From contig NC_009831.1 of assembly GCF_000018025.1 (NCBI RefSeq), positions 2,046,001-2,110,000 on the forward strand: a stretch of 64,000 nucleotides of DNA, written 5' to 3'. Shown here piece by piece: positions 28,660-37,098 of the stretch. A model generated the notes under the pieces. The model saw nothing but the letters and a program-made list of their open reading frames with translations. It did not search any database and was not told the origin of the DNA. The first letter of the stretch is position 1, and every line of letters starts with the position of its first letter. The DNA comes from Shewanella sediminis HAW-EB3 (GTDB lineage: Bacteria > Pseudomonadota > Gammaproteobacteria > Enterobacterales > Shewanellaceae). The translations under genes and the position numbers were made by a program.

Positions 28660-29215
28660 TTTATCTCTCCTGGTTAGAATGTTTTTAGAAATATTTAAAG
28701 TCCATGACTTGACTGCCACTGTGAATAAAATCATTGTGATTTTATGGCGGCATTTAAAAGTATTTAATGTTTTTACTGTTAGTTATTAACTCTTGATTGT
28801 TGGTTGTTAGTTATATTGGCCTGATTCCTATTGTCCTGGTTGGGTTCTGTCTAGTTTGATGAGATTAAAGTTTTTAACTTGTAGAGATCATGCTCTGTCA
28901 TTTATTTACCGTAAGCTCATGGGTTTACAATTTAAATCCGCATTCATTTTATTGTTATTTTATAATCCATTTCTCAGCGCTGTTTATTAAGGTATATGTT
29001 TTTCTCCTAACGTAACTTCAAGTGTTTGAGATGATGCATGACTTTCTTATATGTATTTGTGAGAGATATCTTGAAAGAGGAAATTATACTGTGCAGTTTT
29101 TGAGAAGGTGCTTCCAGAATATTGCGCTACATTAAGATCCATGGCCTCTATACAATTTATCTCAACATTAACCGTTTTTTGGTTTCGACCAACTCTCAAA
29201 GATGTAGGGATAAGT
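28660..29215. other. Divergent promoter region between the outer-membrane protein and rdhA
   Basis: About 550 AT-rich bases. Start-like frames from 29108 run in phase with rdhA but lack a ribosome site. I could not identify a convincing FNR or CRP site. No gene is seen. Confidence 0.45.
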
Positions 29216-30634
29216 ATGAGCGAACAAGAGAAACAAGCCGTCGACGAGAGTCGGCGTCAGCTATTAAAAATCGGTGCAGGCACCATAGCCGGTGTCGGCG
29301 TCGTGGCAGGAGCAGGAACTTGGATAAAACAAAAAGTTGAAGGTGTCGAGCAAGATGGCTATCCAGTTGAAATTTCGCCTGAATTAAAACCCAAAGATCA
29401 GCGCGATGTGCTGCTTACCTTTGCCTGCAGTCCGGCATTGGCCGCAAAGCATCCAGAGCGTAACCTGAGTTTTAGTTTGGATAGTGAGGGTCCGATTAAG
29501 CCGGGCGAAAAAGCGTTTAATTTCCAGCAGCACTGTCAGAATTTCCTTACTGCACCCGAGCGAGCCGATAATACCAAGGTTGGCTATACCCAACTGGATT
29601 ATGCCCTCGAAGAAGCATGCTGGGAAGGTATGAACCGGATGGCGCCGATGCAGGCATTCGGTTTCCCCAATCAAGGGATGTTCGGCTGGGATCAGTCCGA
29701 TGTCGTAGATCATAAGTACCCGTTTGAAGATTCGGTAGAGATGATCAGCGCGATTAAGACAGCGGCCAAAACATTCGGCGCCGTCAGAGTGGGTATTTGC
29801 CGGCCTGACAAGCGTTGGAACTATGACCCTCTCTATGATGCCATTCAAGAAAAAACCCTTAGCTGGGAAGAGGATTTTCCGTTCGAGCCTAAATCGGTCA
29901 TCGTGATGCTAACCGATATGGACTATGAGGCAATGGCTTGTGCTCCGATGATCCCGGCATCAGCTACTGCGGCCATGGGTTATAGCCATAATACCTTGCA
30001 GGCCGGCGCTATGGCTAAGTTCCTGCGAAGGCTTGGTTACCCGGCCGTCGGTTCCGGTAATGACTTAGGGAACTCGGTTGCCTATGCAATTTCCGCCGGA
30101 CTCGGTGAGGGAGCGCGTAATGGTCAGATAATTGCGCCTGGCCTAGGCCCAAGAGTGCGTATTTCCAAGGTTTATACCAATCTTGAGCTCGATGACGCCG
30201 CCTATGACAAGCCGCGGGACTTCGGCATCTTGTCATTCTGTGAAAATTGCAAGCGTTGCGCCGAGTCATGTCCGGGCAAGGCTATCAGCATGGATGATAA
30301 ACCTTCTATGGGATCCACACTCCCAGGACATGATGACCCGGATTACAACTGGCAGGGCCAGCCAGGCATACGCAAATTTCATAACGATGCCAAGAAATGT
30401 TTCAAGTTCTGGTCTGATAACGGCGGTGATTGCGGTGCCTGTATTAGCTCCTGTCCCTGGAACAAGCCTGACTTCTGGCATCACAGACTGATCGACGGTT
30501 CCAACACCTTCACCGGCGGCGCCGTGCATAGCATGATGAAGCAAGCCGATATCCTGTTTGGCTATGGCAATGTCAACGATGAGAAGGCGGTCAAGAAATT
30601 CTGGCGTAGTGGTTTTAGCGGTGATTTCACCTAA
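29216..30634 (+). CDS. rdhA: Reductive dehalogenase catalytic subunit
   Basis: 472 residues from the ATG at 29216 (AGGGA seven bases upstream). The twin-arginine signal ESRRQLLKIGAG has R13-R14 before a hydrophobic stretch. The central corrinoid-binding type domain follows. Two 4Fe-4S motifs are present: CENCKRCAESCP (C342, C345, C348, C352) and C395-x10-C406-x2-C409-x3-C413-P. These features plus the rdhB-like gene 12 bases downstream indicate a corrinoid and iron-sulfur respiratory dehalogenase acting at the outer face of the inner membrane. Epoxyqueuosine reductase shares the fold but lacks the TAT signal and anchor. The halogenated substrate is unknown. Confidence 0.93.
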   Translation: MSEQEKQAVDESRRQLLKIGAGTIAGVGVVAGAGTWIKQKVEGVEQDGYPVEISPELKPKDQRDVLLTFACSPALAAKHPERNLSFSLDSEGPIKPGEKAFNFQQHCQNFLTAPERADNTKVGYTQLDYALEEACWEGMNRMAPMQAFGFPNQGMFGWDQSDVVDHKYPFEDSVEMISAIKTAAKTFGAVRVGICRPDKRWNYDPLYDAIQEKTLSWEEDFPFEPKSVIVMLTDMDYEAMACAPMIPASATAAMGYSHNTLQAGAMAKFLRRLGYPAVGSGNDLGNSVAYAISAGLGEGARNGQIIAPGLGPRVRISKVYTNLELDDAAYDKPRDFGILSFCENCKRCAESCPGKAISMDDKPSMGSTLPGHDDPDYNWQGQPGIRKFHNDAKKCFKFWSDNGGDCGACISSCPWNKPDFWHHRLIDGSNTFTGGAVHSMMKQADILFGYGNVNDEKAVKKFWRSGFSGDFT

Positions 30635-30646
30635 GGAAGAAAACAT

Positions 30647-30925
30647 ATGATGGGTTTAATGTGGTTTTTGATGGGGATGGGCACGACGGCTGCCCTCTGG
30701 GGTTTTCTCTGCCTGCGAGGTCGCTATCAACTCGGCTGGAAAGCTAATTTGGGCTTATTTTCATCCTTTGGTTTTGCCTGGATCTGTATCGGCTGGTCCT
30801 GGGGCTCGTTTGCCGAGGGGGAGCCGCAATCGGGCGCAATGGGATTGATCTCATTCGGCCTGCCGGCCCTGGTGTTGTTTGTCATGAGCTGGCAGAAGTT
30901 TATTCAGCCTAATAGAAGAGTGTGA
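30647..30925 (+). CDS. rdhB: Reductive dehalogenase membrane anchor
   Basis: 92 residues with three hydrophobic segments: MMGLMWFLMGMGTTAALWGF, LGLFSSFGFAWICIGWSW and MGLISFGLPALVLFVMSW. It starts 12 bases after rdhA behind GGAAGAAAAC and ends with a basic tail. Size, topology and position fit the RdhB anchor that tethers RdhA to the inner membrane. Two ATGs (30647 and 30650) are possible starts. The assignment rests on context more than on sequence motifs. Confidence 0.88.
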   Translation: MMGLMWFLMGMGTTAALWGFLCLRGRYQLGWKANLGLFSSFGFAWICIGWSWGSFAEGEPQSGAMGLISFGLPALVLFVMSWQKFIQPNRRV

Positions 30926-31025
30926 TCTCGTAAGATTGCGGCTAAAGATTTCTATCTTTTGGCCGTTTTCATCAGTTGAGTATTAAAGAGGCATTCTATG
31001 ACCAACCATCCACTAGGAGAGGCTC

Positions 31026-31748
31026 GTGACCCGGATATCACTGGAACACGGATTAACCGATCTGCTTAGAAAGAGTCGGGATCATCTTGGCGTGGGTGAT
31101 ATCTGCTATTGCTATGATATCAATAGCCCGGATGACTGGCGCTGTCGCATAAAAAGCGGCGTTAAAATGATGAAGCTGTTCGAGAAACGCAGGCAGCTGT
31201 TTGCAAGTTCAGCCAAGGCGCTCAGTTTATGGCGCAAGAAGGCATTTTATTACAATAAGATGACCGAAGAGGTCACCAGGCTTTTCTCCCTGCCAGTATA
31301 TGTGTGGCCCAAAAGCAAGATGCCATCGAGGTTGCAGCTTTGCATCGAACAATCCGGGGTGGCAAGTCTGGTGACTATCTCTTTACCTTGCCTCTTTTCC
31401 CCAAAGTTGTCGGGGCGATTTATGTTGTTGCTGGACTGTCAGGAACAACTCGAGGCGTTGCTGGAGCGGATGGACGATATCGAAAAACATCTGATGGAGC
31501 TGCAGATGAACATAGTGATCAATTACGGCGACAAGATTAATCCCTTAGTGGATTACAACATAGTGACGCCGGTTTCGGCCATGGTGCTTAGCTATCTGGC
31601 ATCGGGGGAGGACAGGGAGGATGTGTCCCGAAAGCTCAAGCTCACGATGCGGGGCGTGGACTATCACATCAGCCTGCTAAAGCAGGTCTTGGGGGCGAAA
31701 ACCATAGCCCAGCTTATCTATCAAGCCGGGCTGTGCCGCTTAGTTTAA
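31026..31748 (+). CDS. LuxR-type HTH regulator of the rdh island
   Basis: 240 residues with a GTG start preceded by AGGAGAG. The first ~165 residues have the size and pattern of an autoinducer-binding-like sensory domain, but conserved ligand residues are not obvious. The C-terminal 65 residues (TPVSAMVLSYLASGEDREDVSRKLKLTMRGVDYHISLL in order) form a LuxR/GerE HTH. It lies 100 bases after rdhB, same strand, and probably controls rdhAB. A 23-codon frame from the ATG at 30998, with its own AGAGG site, overlaps the start in another frame. Confidence 0.82.
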   Translation: MTRISLEHGLTDLLRKSRDHLGVGDICYCYDINSPDDWRCRIKSGVKMMKLFEKRRQLFASSAKALSLWRKKAFYYNKMTEEVTRLFSLPVYVWPKSKMPSRLQLCIEQSGVASLVTISLPCLFSPKLSGRFMLLLDCQEQLEALLERMDDIEKHLMELQMNIVINYGDKINPLVDYNIVTPVSAMVLSYLASGEDREDVSRKLKLTMRGVDYHISLLKQVLGAKTIAQLIYQAGLCRLV

Positions 31749-31794
31749 TGAAGAAGCTGCCCCGAAGCCATCTTGAAACAGGGGGGCGAAGCGT

Positions 31795-31850
31795 TATCGT
31801 CCAAGGCTGTTTTTCGCTCAAGACAGTTTTTATCGCTCAAGGCTGCTTTA
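31795..31850. repeat. Three imperfect tandem repeats
   Basis: Units of about 17-20 bases, TATCGTCCAAGGCTGTTTT, TCGCTCAAGACAGTTTT and TATCGCTCAAGGCTGCTTTA, lie between the convergent LuxR and DUF5916 genes. They may form weak termination structures. Confidence 0.5.
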
Positions 31851-31860
31851 TTGACAAGCT

Positions 31861-34233
31861 TTACAATAACCAGGCGTAACTCAACTTCATAAAGTAGGTC
31901 TGTTCGGTGCGGGTCAATGCATCGATCTCATCATCACGGTTTAAACCGTCTGAATAGCCTAAATAAAATACACTCTGGGGATTGAGTTTATACCCGTATA
32001 ACACCTCATTACCCAGTTGCTGCTCTTTTGCATCCGGTGAGCTATAGAGGTAAAGCGAAGGCTCTCTCTCGATATGGGTGTAGATGCTGGATATTCGGAT
32101 AAAGTTACGCAGATTGATGTGCCAGTTCAGGCGAACGTCACTCAGGTTAGCGGTGAAGAGTCGGCCATCGTCGACATCTAATGCACGGTAGAGATGTGAG
32201 ACGTCCAGCGACACAGAATCAGAAATCTTCCACTCCACACCTGGATTCACAAACAGCTCTGTTCCTAGCTGATCATTGGCAAAATCGATGTTATCGCCAT
32301 AGCTGAGGTCGAGATCCAGAGTCAGGGCTCTACTTGGAATGATCTTACTGTAACCCCAGGCCTTGGTCTCATTAAATAGCTGGGTGTTGCCGTCGATGGC
32401 AAGCTGTGAGCTATCGTGTCGTCTACCCACACGCTCTCTGGCCACGATGCCAAAGGCGGTATAGCTCTGCATCGAACCTTCAAATTCGACTTTCGCTTCT
32501 ATCTCCTGCTCCAGCAGCTCTCCCGCCTGATTGTGGCTGATATCCCAATCGCCGCCGAGTTCGACACGGCTAATCGAGGAGTCCTGCGGGTACCAGGTAT
32601 AGCCGCCACCAGCAACCAACTTACTGACATCGACTCTACTGATAAAACCTAAATCTGCCCTGAAGTCATCACCCGCCGATTCATACTGGGTAAACGCATA
32701 CCAGTTTCGGCGTTCATGCTTGTACTTGAGGTGATAAAAGCTGTCACTGAATTCACCCTCTTGCTTGGTGCGCAACACCCGCTCATTGACGCCGCAGTCC
32801 GAGAGCTCACAATTGCTGTCCGGCAGACAATCACTCCCGGAGCAAAACTCTCTGTAGAGCTCATCCGGATATTGGGTCGAGGAGAACACATATTGCGCCG
32901 TGAAGGTGTCCTGTGGTGTGGGCTGATATTTAAGATCTCCGCTGGCAAGGTAGTTATGATACTGGTCACTGCGCTTAGCCGTGATTAAGGTGCCAATAGA
33001 GAGTTCATTGCTGATATCTGCCCGGTAACGGCCGGCAAGGTTAATACTCTCCTCATCGAGACTGGCAATATCAGAGCTCAGGTTACCGGGGATCAGAAAG
33101 TTGGTTTTGGTGTCATTGCTCGCCATCACCGCGAAGGTATGGTTATCGACCTTGCTGGTGAGTTTCAGACCATAATCTGGTGAGACAATATTTCGGGTAT
33201 GTAGCAGCTGAAGTTGAGTGTCGAAATAATCTTTATTGTCCAGAAAGAAAGCACGCTTCTCGGGATAAAACAGCGCAAAGGTACTGTTGATATCTAATTG
33301 GCCGGCATCGGCCTCGACCTGCGAAAAATCGGGATTGATGGTCGCGCTTAGTAGGGTGCTCGGGGTGATCCCCCAACGAATATCCAGACCGGGCTCGACC
33401 GAGTTGTCACTGTCCCAATCGGCGCCGGGCTCAGCGTCCCGCTGACTGTTTCGGTTAAACACCAAAGAGGGGGTCAACTGGAGATCCTGGCCGGGTTTAA
33501 GGCCCTCAAGCCCCGTCGCTGTACCCAGCTGACAAAGCTGGCAGCTGTTATTTCTGTCGATCTGATGGGTCGATAATCTTCGTACCTGATCTCTGGGATA
33601 GAAGCGGATAAATTCGACGCCCCAGGTTTGCTCCCCCAGCTGACTGTCGAAGTTAAACAGCCTCAGTGGCAGCTCTATTTCGACCTGATAACCTTGCTCG
33701 GTCTTGCGGGCACTGGTGTACCAGATCCCATCCCAGGCATCACTCTCATCACCGGTCAGTTCATTCTCGATGGAGTCGGTCTGCACACCATAGGGGTTAA
33801 CGAAGAACTGATAAGCCAGCCTCGAGTCATTGAAGGTATCGAGCTTAATGCCGACAAGATCGTCGCCCCAGGTATCGTCCCTGTCGTTGAGATTCGCGCG
33901 GATAATATCATCATCGATGCTGGAATCGGGATCGCGGGCAATAAAAGAGATAAACAGACTCTCACTGGTCGAAAATATCTTGGCGGTCGTCCCCACAGGA
34001 GCCAAAATATTCTCCCCGGGACTGGTCTCATATTTTAGCTCGGCGATGGCGGCATCTTGCCACTGCGCCTCATCGAGATCCCCGTCGATGGTCGCGCCAT
34101 CTTCGAGTGTCGGTATGCTGAGGCTGAACTGGTGACTGCTGCCGGCATAAGTGGAAAAAGAAGCGCAAGCGCCGATAATACCGGCCAGTAACAGGCTCGA
34201 TAATTGAGTGGGGAAGGGGGGCTTGAATTTCAT
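31861..34233 (-). CDS. CBM9-like/DUF5916 outer-membrane beta-barrel protein
   Basis: 790 residues. Signal peptide to about FSTYAGS. A family-9 carbohydrate-binding-like domain spans about 38-220, with IDGDLDEAQWQDAA and the pattern DDDIIRANLNDRD...DDLVGIKLDTFND. The long DUF5916 barrel follows (FALFYPEKRAFFLDNKDYFDT is the family hallmark) and ends in FMKLSYAWLL. An outer-membrane location is clear; function is unknown in the family. It carries two paired-cysteine stretches (NSCQLCQL, and a CSGSDCLPDSNCELSDCG cluster in a loop). It is convergent with the LuxR gene. Confidence 0.85.
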   Translation of the reverse strand: MKFKPPFPTQLSSLLLAGIIGACASFSTYAGSSHQFSLSIPTLEDGATIDGDLDEAQWQDAAIAELKYETSPGENILAPVGTTAKIFSTSESLFISFIARDPDSSIDDDIIRANLNDRDDTWGDDLVGIKLDTFNDSRLAYQFFVNPYGVQTDSIENELTGDESDAWDGIWYTSARKTEQGYQVEIELPLRLFNFDSQLGEQTWGVEFIRFYPRDQVRRLSTHQIDRNNSCQLCQLGTATGLEGLKPGQDLQLTPSLVFNRNSQRDAEPGADWDSDNSVEPGLDIRWGITPSTLLSATINPDFSQVEADAGQLDINSTFALFYPEKRAFFLDNKDYFDTQLQLLHTRNIVSPDYGLKLTSKVDNHTFAVMASNDTKTNFLIPGNLSSDIASLDEESINLAGRYRADISNELSIGTLITAKRSDQYHNYLASGDLKYQPTPQDTFTAQYVFSSTQYPDELYREFCSGSDCLPDSNCELSDCGVNERVLRTKQEGEFSDSFYHLKYKHERRNWYAFTQYESAGDDFRADLGFISRVDVSKLVAGGGYTWYPQDSSISRVELGGDWDISHNQAGELLEQEIEAKVEFEGSMQSYTAFGIVARERVGRRHDSSQLAIDGNTQLFNETKAWGYSKIIPSRALTLDLDLSYGDNIDFANDQLGTELFVNPGVEWKISDSVSLDVSHLYRALDVDDGRLFTANLSDVRLNWHINLRNFIRISSIYTHIEREPSLYLYSSPDAKEQQLGNEVLYGYKLNPQSVFYLGYSDGLNRDDEIDALTRTEQTYFMKLSYAWLL

Positions 34234-34400
34234 TATTATATGGCTGAATTCTTATTGTTATTTTTGTGTGTGAATTGTGACAGAAAGGAGGTGTTCAAGG
34301 CGAGTCGAATTTGTTACAAATGTTATCTGCCTTCGAATTAAGGCAGTATAAATTTTAATTTTTTTGTGTTGAATAAGATGCTGGTGGTCGAAGCTCCATA

Positions 34401-34520
34401 GTTATCTATCGCCTCCGGCGAGGGATGTGCAGACACTTCTGTGACACGATACGACTCTTGATTTCATAAGAAGTATCCCTATAGTCTCGGCCGTGACATC
34501 TGATGTGAATGGATTCACAA
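34401..34520 (+). repeat. Interspersed repeat, left arm of an inverted pair
   Basis: The segment containing TTATCTATCGCCTCCGGC and CACTTCTGTGACACG matches, in reverse complement, the segment at about 35720-35824. The best block is ATGTGCARACACTTCTGTGACACG in two pieces. Homology may extend to 34650 (the phrase CCGAAATGAGTT recurs as AGAAATGAGTTT near 35623). Confidence 0.6.
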
Positions 34521-34887
34521 ATGCTGTGGTGAAAAGGATGTCATAGAACGGCCTTGTCACGGACGGTCACAGCTGTATCTACACTGCGTTGTTTTTCTCT
34601 TCGATTAGGCTTTATTGCTAGGTTTAGTAACTCATCTCTGCCCCGAAATGAGTTGCAGCCTTTAATCTCGCACGCTCTCAGCTGTCCGTTCTACTCTACT
34701 TTTTATATGGTGTTCTTGTTCATCAGCTCGAACTCTTTAATGATTGATAGGGCTAGCCACTCCCACCTGTATTGCTCCAAACAGCATCTAGCCACATATG
34801 CCATCGCGCGTAGTTCCGTAATACCACAAACAACAATCGCGCGGAATGAACATCGCAGCATCAAAAAGCTTCATCTCCAGCCCGCAA
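34521..34887. other. Non-coding sequence left of the cassette-like element
   Basis: About 370 bases. It contains a 127-codon plus-strand frame (34554-34937) that ends inside the attC-like site, has no ribosome site and lacks recognisable motifs. It is most likely not a gene. Confidence 0.4.
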
Positions 34888-34992
34888 ATAACAAGGCGCT
34901 GTTGCCAACCGACTACACTTCGCTCGTTGTGCGCTAAACTCTACGCTAGCACACAACGGATCCGTTCCATCGGAGGCAAAGCTTGGCGTTAT
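34888..34992 (+). repeat. attC-like integron recombination site
   Basis: About 105 bases beginning ATAACAAGGCGC and ending TTGGCGTTAT. It has the TAACAA...GCGTTA ends of attC sites and long imperfect self-complementarity: CGTTGTGCGCTA pairs with TAGCACACAACG near the centre, and GCTGTTGCC with GGCAAAGC. The adjacent gene starts 49 bases later, as in a gene cassette. No integrase gene is in the window. Confidence 0.55.
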
Positions 34993-35040
34993 GACGCAAA
35001 CAATAGAGTTAAAGCATGACAAATCTAAGAGGAGATAATA

Positions 35041-35436
35041 ATGGCTATTGAATTTGGACTTGAAGAAGCTTCTAATATTTTTTTGATCAACGTATCTAAA
35101 AAACTGGGCATTGAAGAGCTGATCCATGCACAAGGAAAGTGTGAATCGACCATTAAGGCTGTGGGCAATATAAAGATCTTGATAGTTCTTAGTGATTTTC
35201 AAGGATGGGAAAAAGCGCAAGGATGGGAGGATATAAGCTTTGCGGAAAAAAATGATGCTTACATTGATAAAATTGCGATCGTTGGTGATAAAGAACGATG
35301 GGAGGATTTGATTCATGCGTTCACCACCAAAGGTCTAAGGCCTGTGCCTATTGAGTTTTTCGGAGAGACAGAGATATCGGCTGCCAGGGGCTGGCTTGTT
35401 GATGGTGATAAGGATAAGGATGCAACGAAATACTGA
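35041..35436 (+). CDS. SpoIIAA/STAS-like small protein
   Basis: 131 residues starting behind GAGGAG at 35029-35034. The central part (EELIHAQGKCESTIKAVGNIKILIVLSDFQGWEKAQGWEDISF in order) and IDKIAIVGDKERWEDLI follow the alternating strand/helix pattern of SpoIIAA-like STAS (DUF3478) proteins. The C-terminus is acidic (DGDKDKDATKY). It sits between two attC-like sites and within an inverted repeat pair, so it is probably a mobile gene cassette. Biological role is unknown. Confidence 0.75.
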   Translation: MAIEFGLEEASNIFLINVSKKLGIEELIHAQGKCESTIKAVGNIKILIVLSDFQGWEKAQGWEDISFAEKNDAYIDKIAIVGDKERWEDLIHAFTTKGLRPVPIEFFGETEISAARGWLVDGDKDKDATKY

Positions 35437-35493
35437 GAGTTGGTGAAATGCACAAGTTGCTGCATCGGACGTGGTAAAGCAGTCTTCTTTTGT

Positions 35494-35549
35494 GCAACAA
35501 GGCCTCACAAAAGCAACCATCTTCAGCACACTGTTGAGCAAGGCGTTAC
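35494..35549 (+). repeat. Second, degenerate attC-like site
   Basis: Begins GCAACAAGGCC and ends AAGGCGTTAC, 58 bases after the STAS-like gene, where a cassette attC is expected. Internal palindromy is poor, so this is weaker than the left site. Confidence 0.35.
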
Positions 35550-35719
35550 CGTATATCCGATTGCCATACCTTACCTATATCAAGATCTCATGAGTTAAAG
35601 CCTAAGATCTAGCTCGTTTATGTCCAGAAATGAGTTTGAAAGGACTTGTAAACCCTGTGACTTGTAAACCCAAATCGAAGAAACAACTTTCTCGAAGCCA
35701 GAGTCAGGTGTAAACGCGG

Positions 35720-35824
35720 CTGTGACCTTCGGCATCAGGGATGATGTCGCAGAGCGTATAGGGACATATTCACAGCGTGTCACAGAAGTGTTTGCACATT
35801 CAGCTAGCCGCAGGTGATAGATAA
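35720..35824 (-). repeat. Interspersed repeat, right arm of the inverted pair
   Basis: Contains CGTGTCACAGAAGTGTTTGC and GGTGATAGATAA, the reverse complement of the 34401 arm with scattered differences. Confidence 0.6.
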
Positions 35825-36099
35825 ATCTGAAGTTAAAGTCTTCAGCAATAGGCGTTCAGTCCAATGAACCCAATCTAAAAAGATATTTGAAACTTGTTAT
35901 CTGACAAGTAAACAAGTTTTTGTCCAAAACCGTGTTGAACGAAGCCACTGCACGGCAGAGTGAACCACACTCGATCCTTACTCTCTGTAACAGCGTCCCA
36001 CATAAGCATCTACATGTGGGACTGCTGCAAGTAATAAACACCATTACGGTCATGCCAATCAATAATCACACCAACATCAACAGCGCCAATTGAAACCAA
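35825..36099. other. Non-coding sequence right of the cassette, with a strong hairpin
   Basis: GTCCCACAT (35995-36003), 10 bases, then ATGTGGGAC (36014-36022) is a perfect 9-bp stem without an adjacent T run. No gene is seen in this stretch. Confidence 0.45.
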
Positions 36100-36129
36100 T
36101 AAGAAAAGTAACCGGAGACGTTACTCCGG
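36100..36129 (-). terminator. Terminator overlapping the cysZ stop codon
   Basis: On the minus strand CCGGAG-TAACGT-CTCCGG is followed by TTACTTTTCTT. The stem includes the last codons of cysZ and the TAA lies in the loop. Confidence 0.75.
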
Positions 36130-36894
36130 CGCTATCTCCGGGTGCTTGTAGGCTTCACGATACTTATCTACCCACATCGCCGTGGCGCCGCAAATGGCTA
36201 CCGGCATGACGATAAAGTTGACGATCGGGATCATCGAGAACAGGGTGACTGATGCGCCGAAGGTGAAGCTGGTGCCTTTGGTCTGATTGAGAGCAAACTT
36301 CATGTCAGTGAAGGCCACCTTGTGGTTATCGAAGGGATAATCACAGTACTGAATGGCCATCATCCAGGCGCTGAATAGGAACCAGATAACCGGGGCGGCG
36401 GTTTGACCCAGCAGGGGGACCCAGAACAGGATCAGACAGATGATGGCTCTGGGCAGGTAATATTTAAGCTTTATCCATTCCCGCCCGAATATCCGCGGCA
36501 GGTCTTTAACCAAGTCGACGGTGGTGCCTGTGTTGAGATCTTTGCCTGTCAGGTGCTGCTCCACTTTTTCGGCGAGCAGGCCGTTAAAGGGGGCGGCTAT
36601 CCAGTTCATCACTGAGCTGAAGATAAATGAGAGCACCACCAATAAGGTGATGACGGCCAATGGCCAGAGGATGAAGTTGAGCCAGCTCAGGTAATCGGGG
36701 AGCTGGGCCGAGATCCAGCCGAAGGCATTTTCCAGCTGGCCAATGGCGAAATAGATAACGCCGGAGAAAAGCAGCAGGTTAACCATCAGTGGAATAAACA
36801 CAAAACTTCTCAGCCCTTTCTGTTTTATCAGGCTAAATCCGAAGAGAAAGTAGTCCATCCCACTCTTACGGGATGTTTTAGCTGTTTGATTCAT
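36121..36894 (-). CDS. cysZ: Sulfate transporter CysZ
   Basis: 257-residue inner-membrane protein of the CysZ (EI24) family, which imports sulfate for cysteine synthesis. Four to six hydrophobic segments are visible. Typical motifs are GLRSFVFIPLMVNLLLF near the N-terminus, NWIAAPFNGLLAEKVE in the middle, and YCDYPFDNHKVAFTDMK. It is divergent from smc, the conserved arrangement next to zipA-ligA. A starting ATG at 36894 is consistent with family length. Confidence 0.93.
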   Translation of the reverse strand: MNQTAKTSRKSGMDYFLFGFSLIKQKGLRSFVFIPLMVNLLLFSGVIYFAIGQLENAFGWISAQLPDYLSWLNFILWPLAVITLLVVLSFIFSSVMNWIAAPFNGLLAEKVEQHLTGKDLNTGTTVDLVKDLPRIFGREWIKLKYYLPRAIICLILFWVPLLGQTAAPVIWFLFSAWMMAIQYCDYPFDNHKVAFTDMKFALNQTKGTSFTFGASVTLFSMIPIVNFIVMPVAICGATAMWVDKYREAYKHPEIAPE

Positions 36895-37098
36895 AAGTAG
36901 ACACGTCTATGTTAGGCATAAGAAAAAACTATCTGAATTGTGTTCCAGTCAGTTTCCGATGACAAGAGTTATATGGAACAATGGCTAATAAAAACGTTAC
37001 AAAATACTGCCCGCTTTGGTAAAGTAGCCCCAGAAAATCAACTCTAAATAAGCTCTGTTCGGCAAAATGTATTTGCTGAAAACGACCTAACTGGCACC

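Noticed and set aside
34554..34937. 127-codon plus-strand frame left of the cassette
   Set aside because: It runs into the attC-like palindrome, begins within repeat-derived sequence and has no ribosome site.
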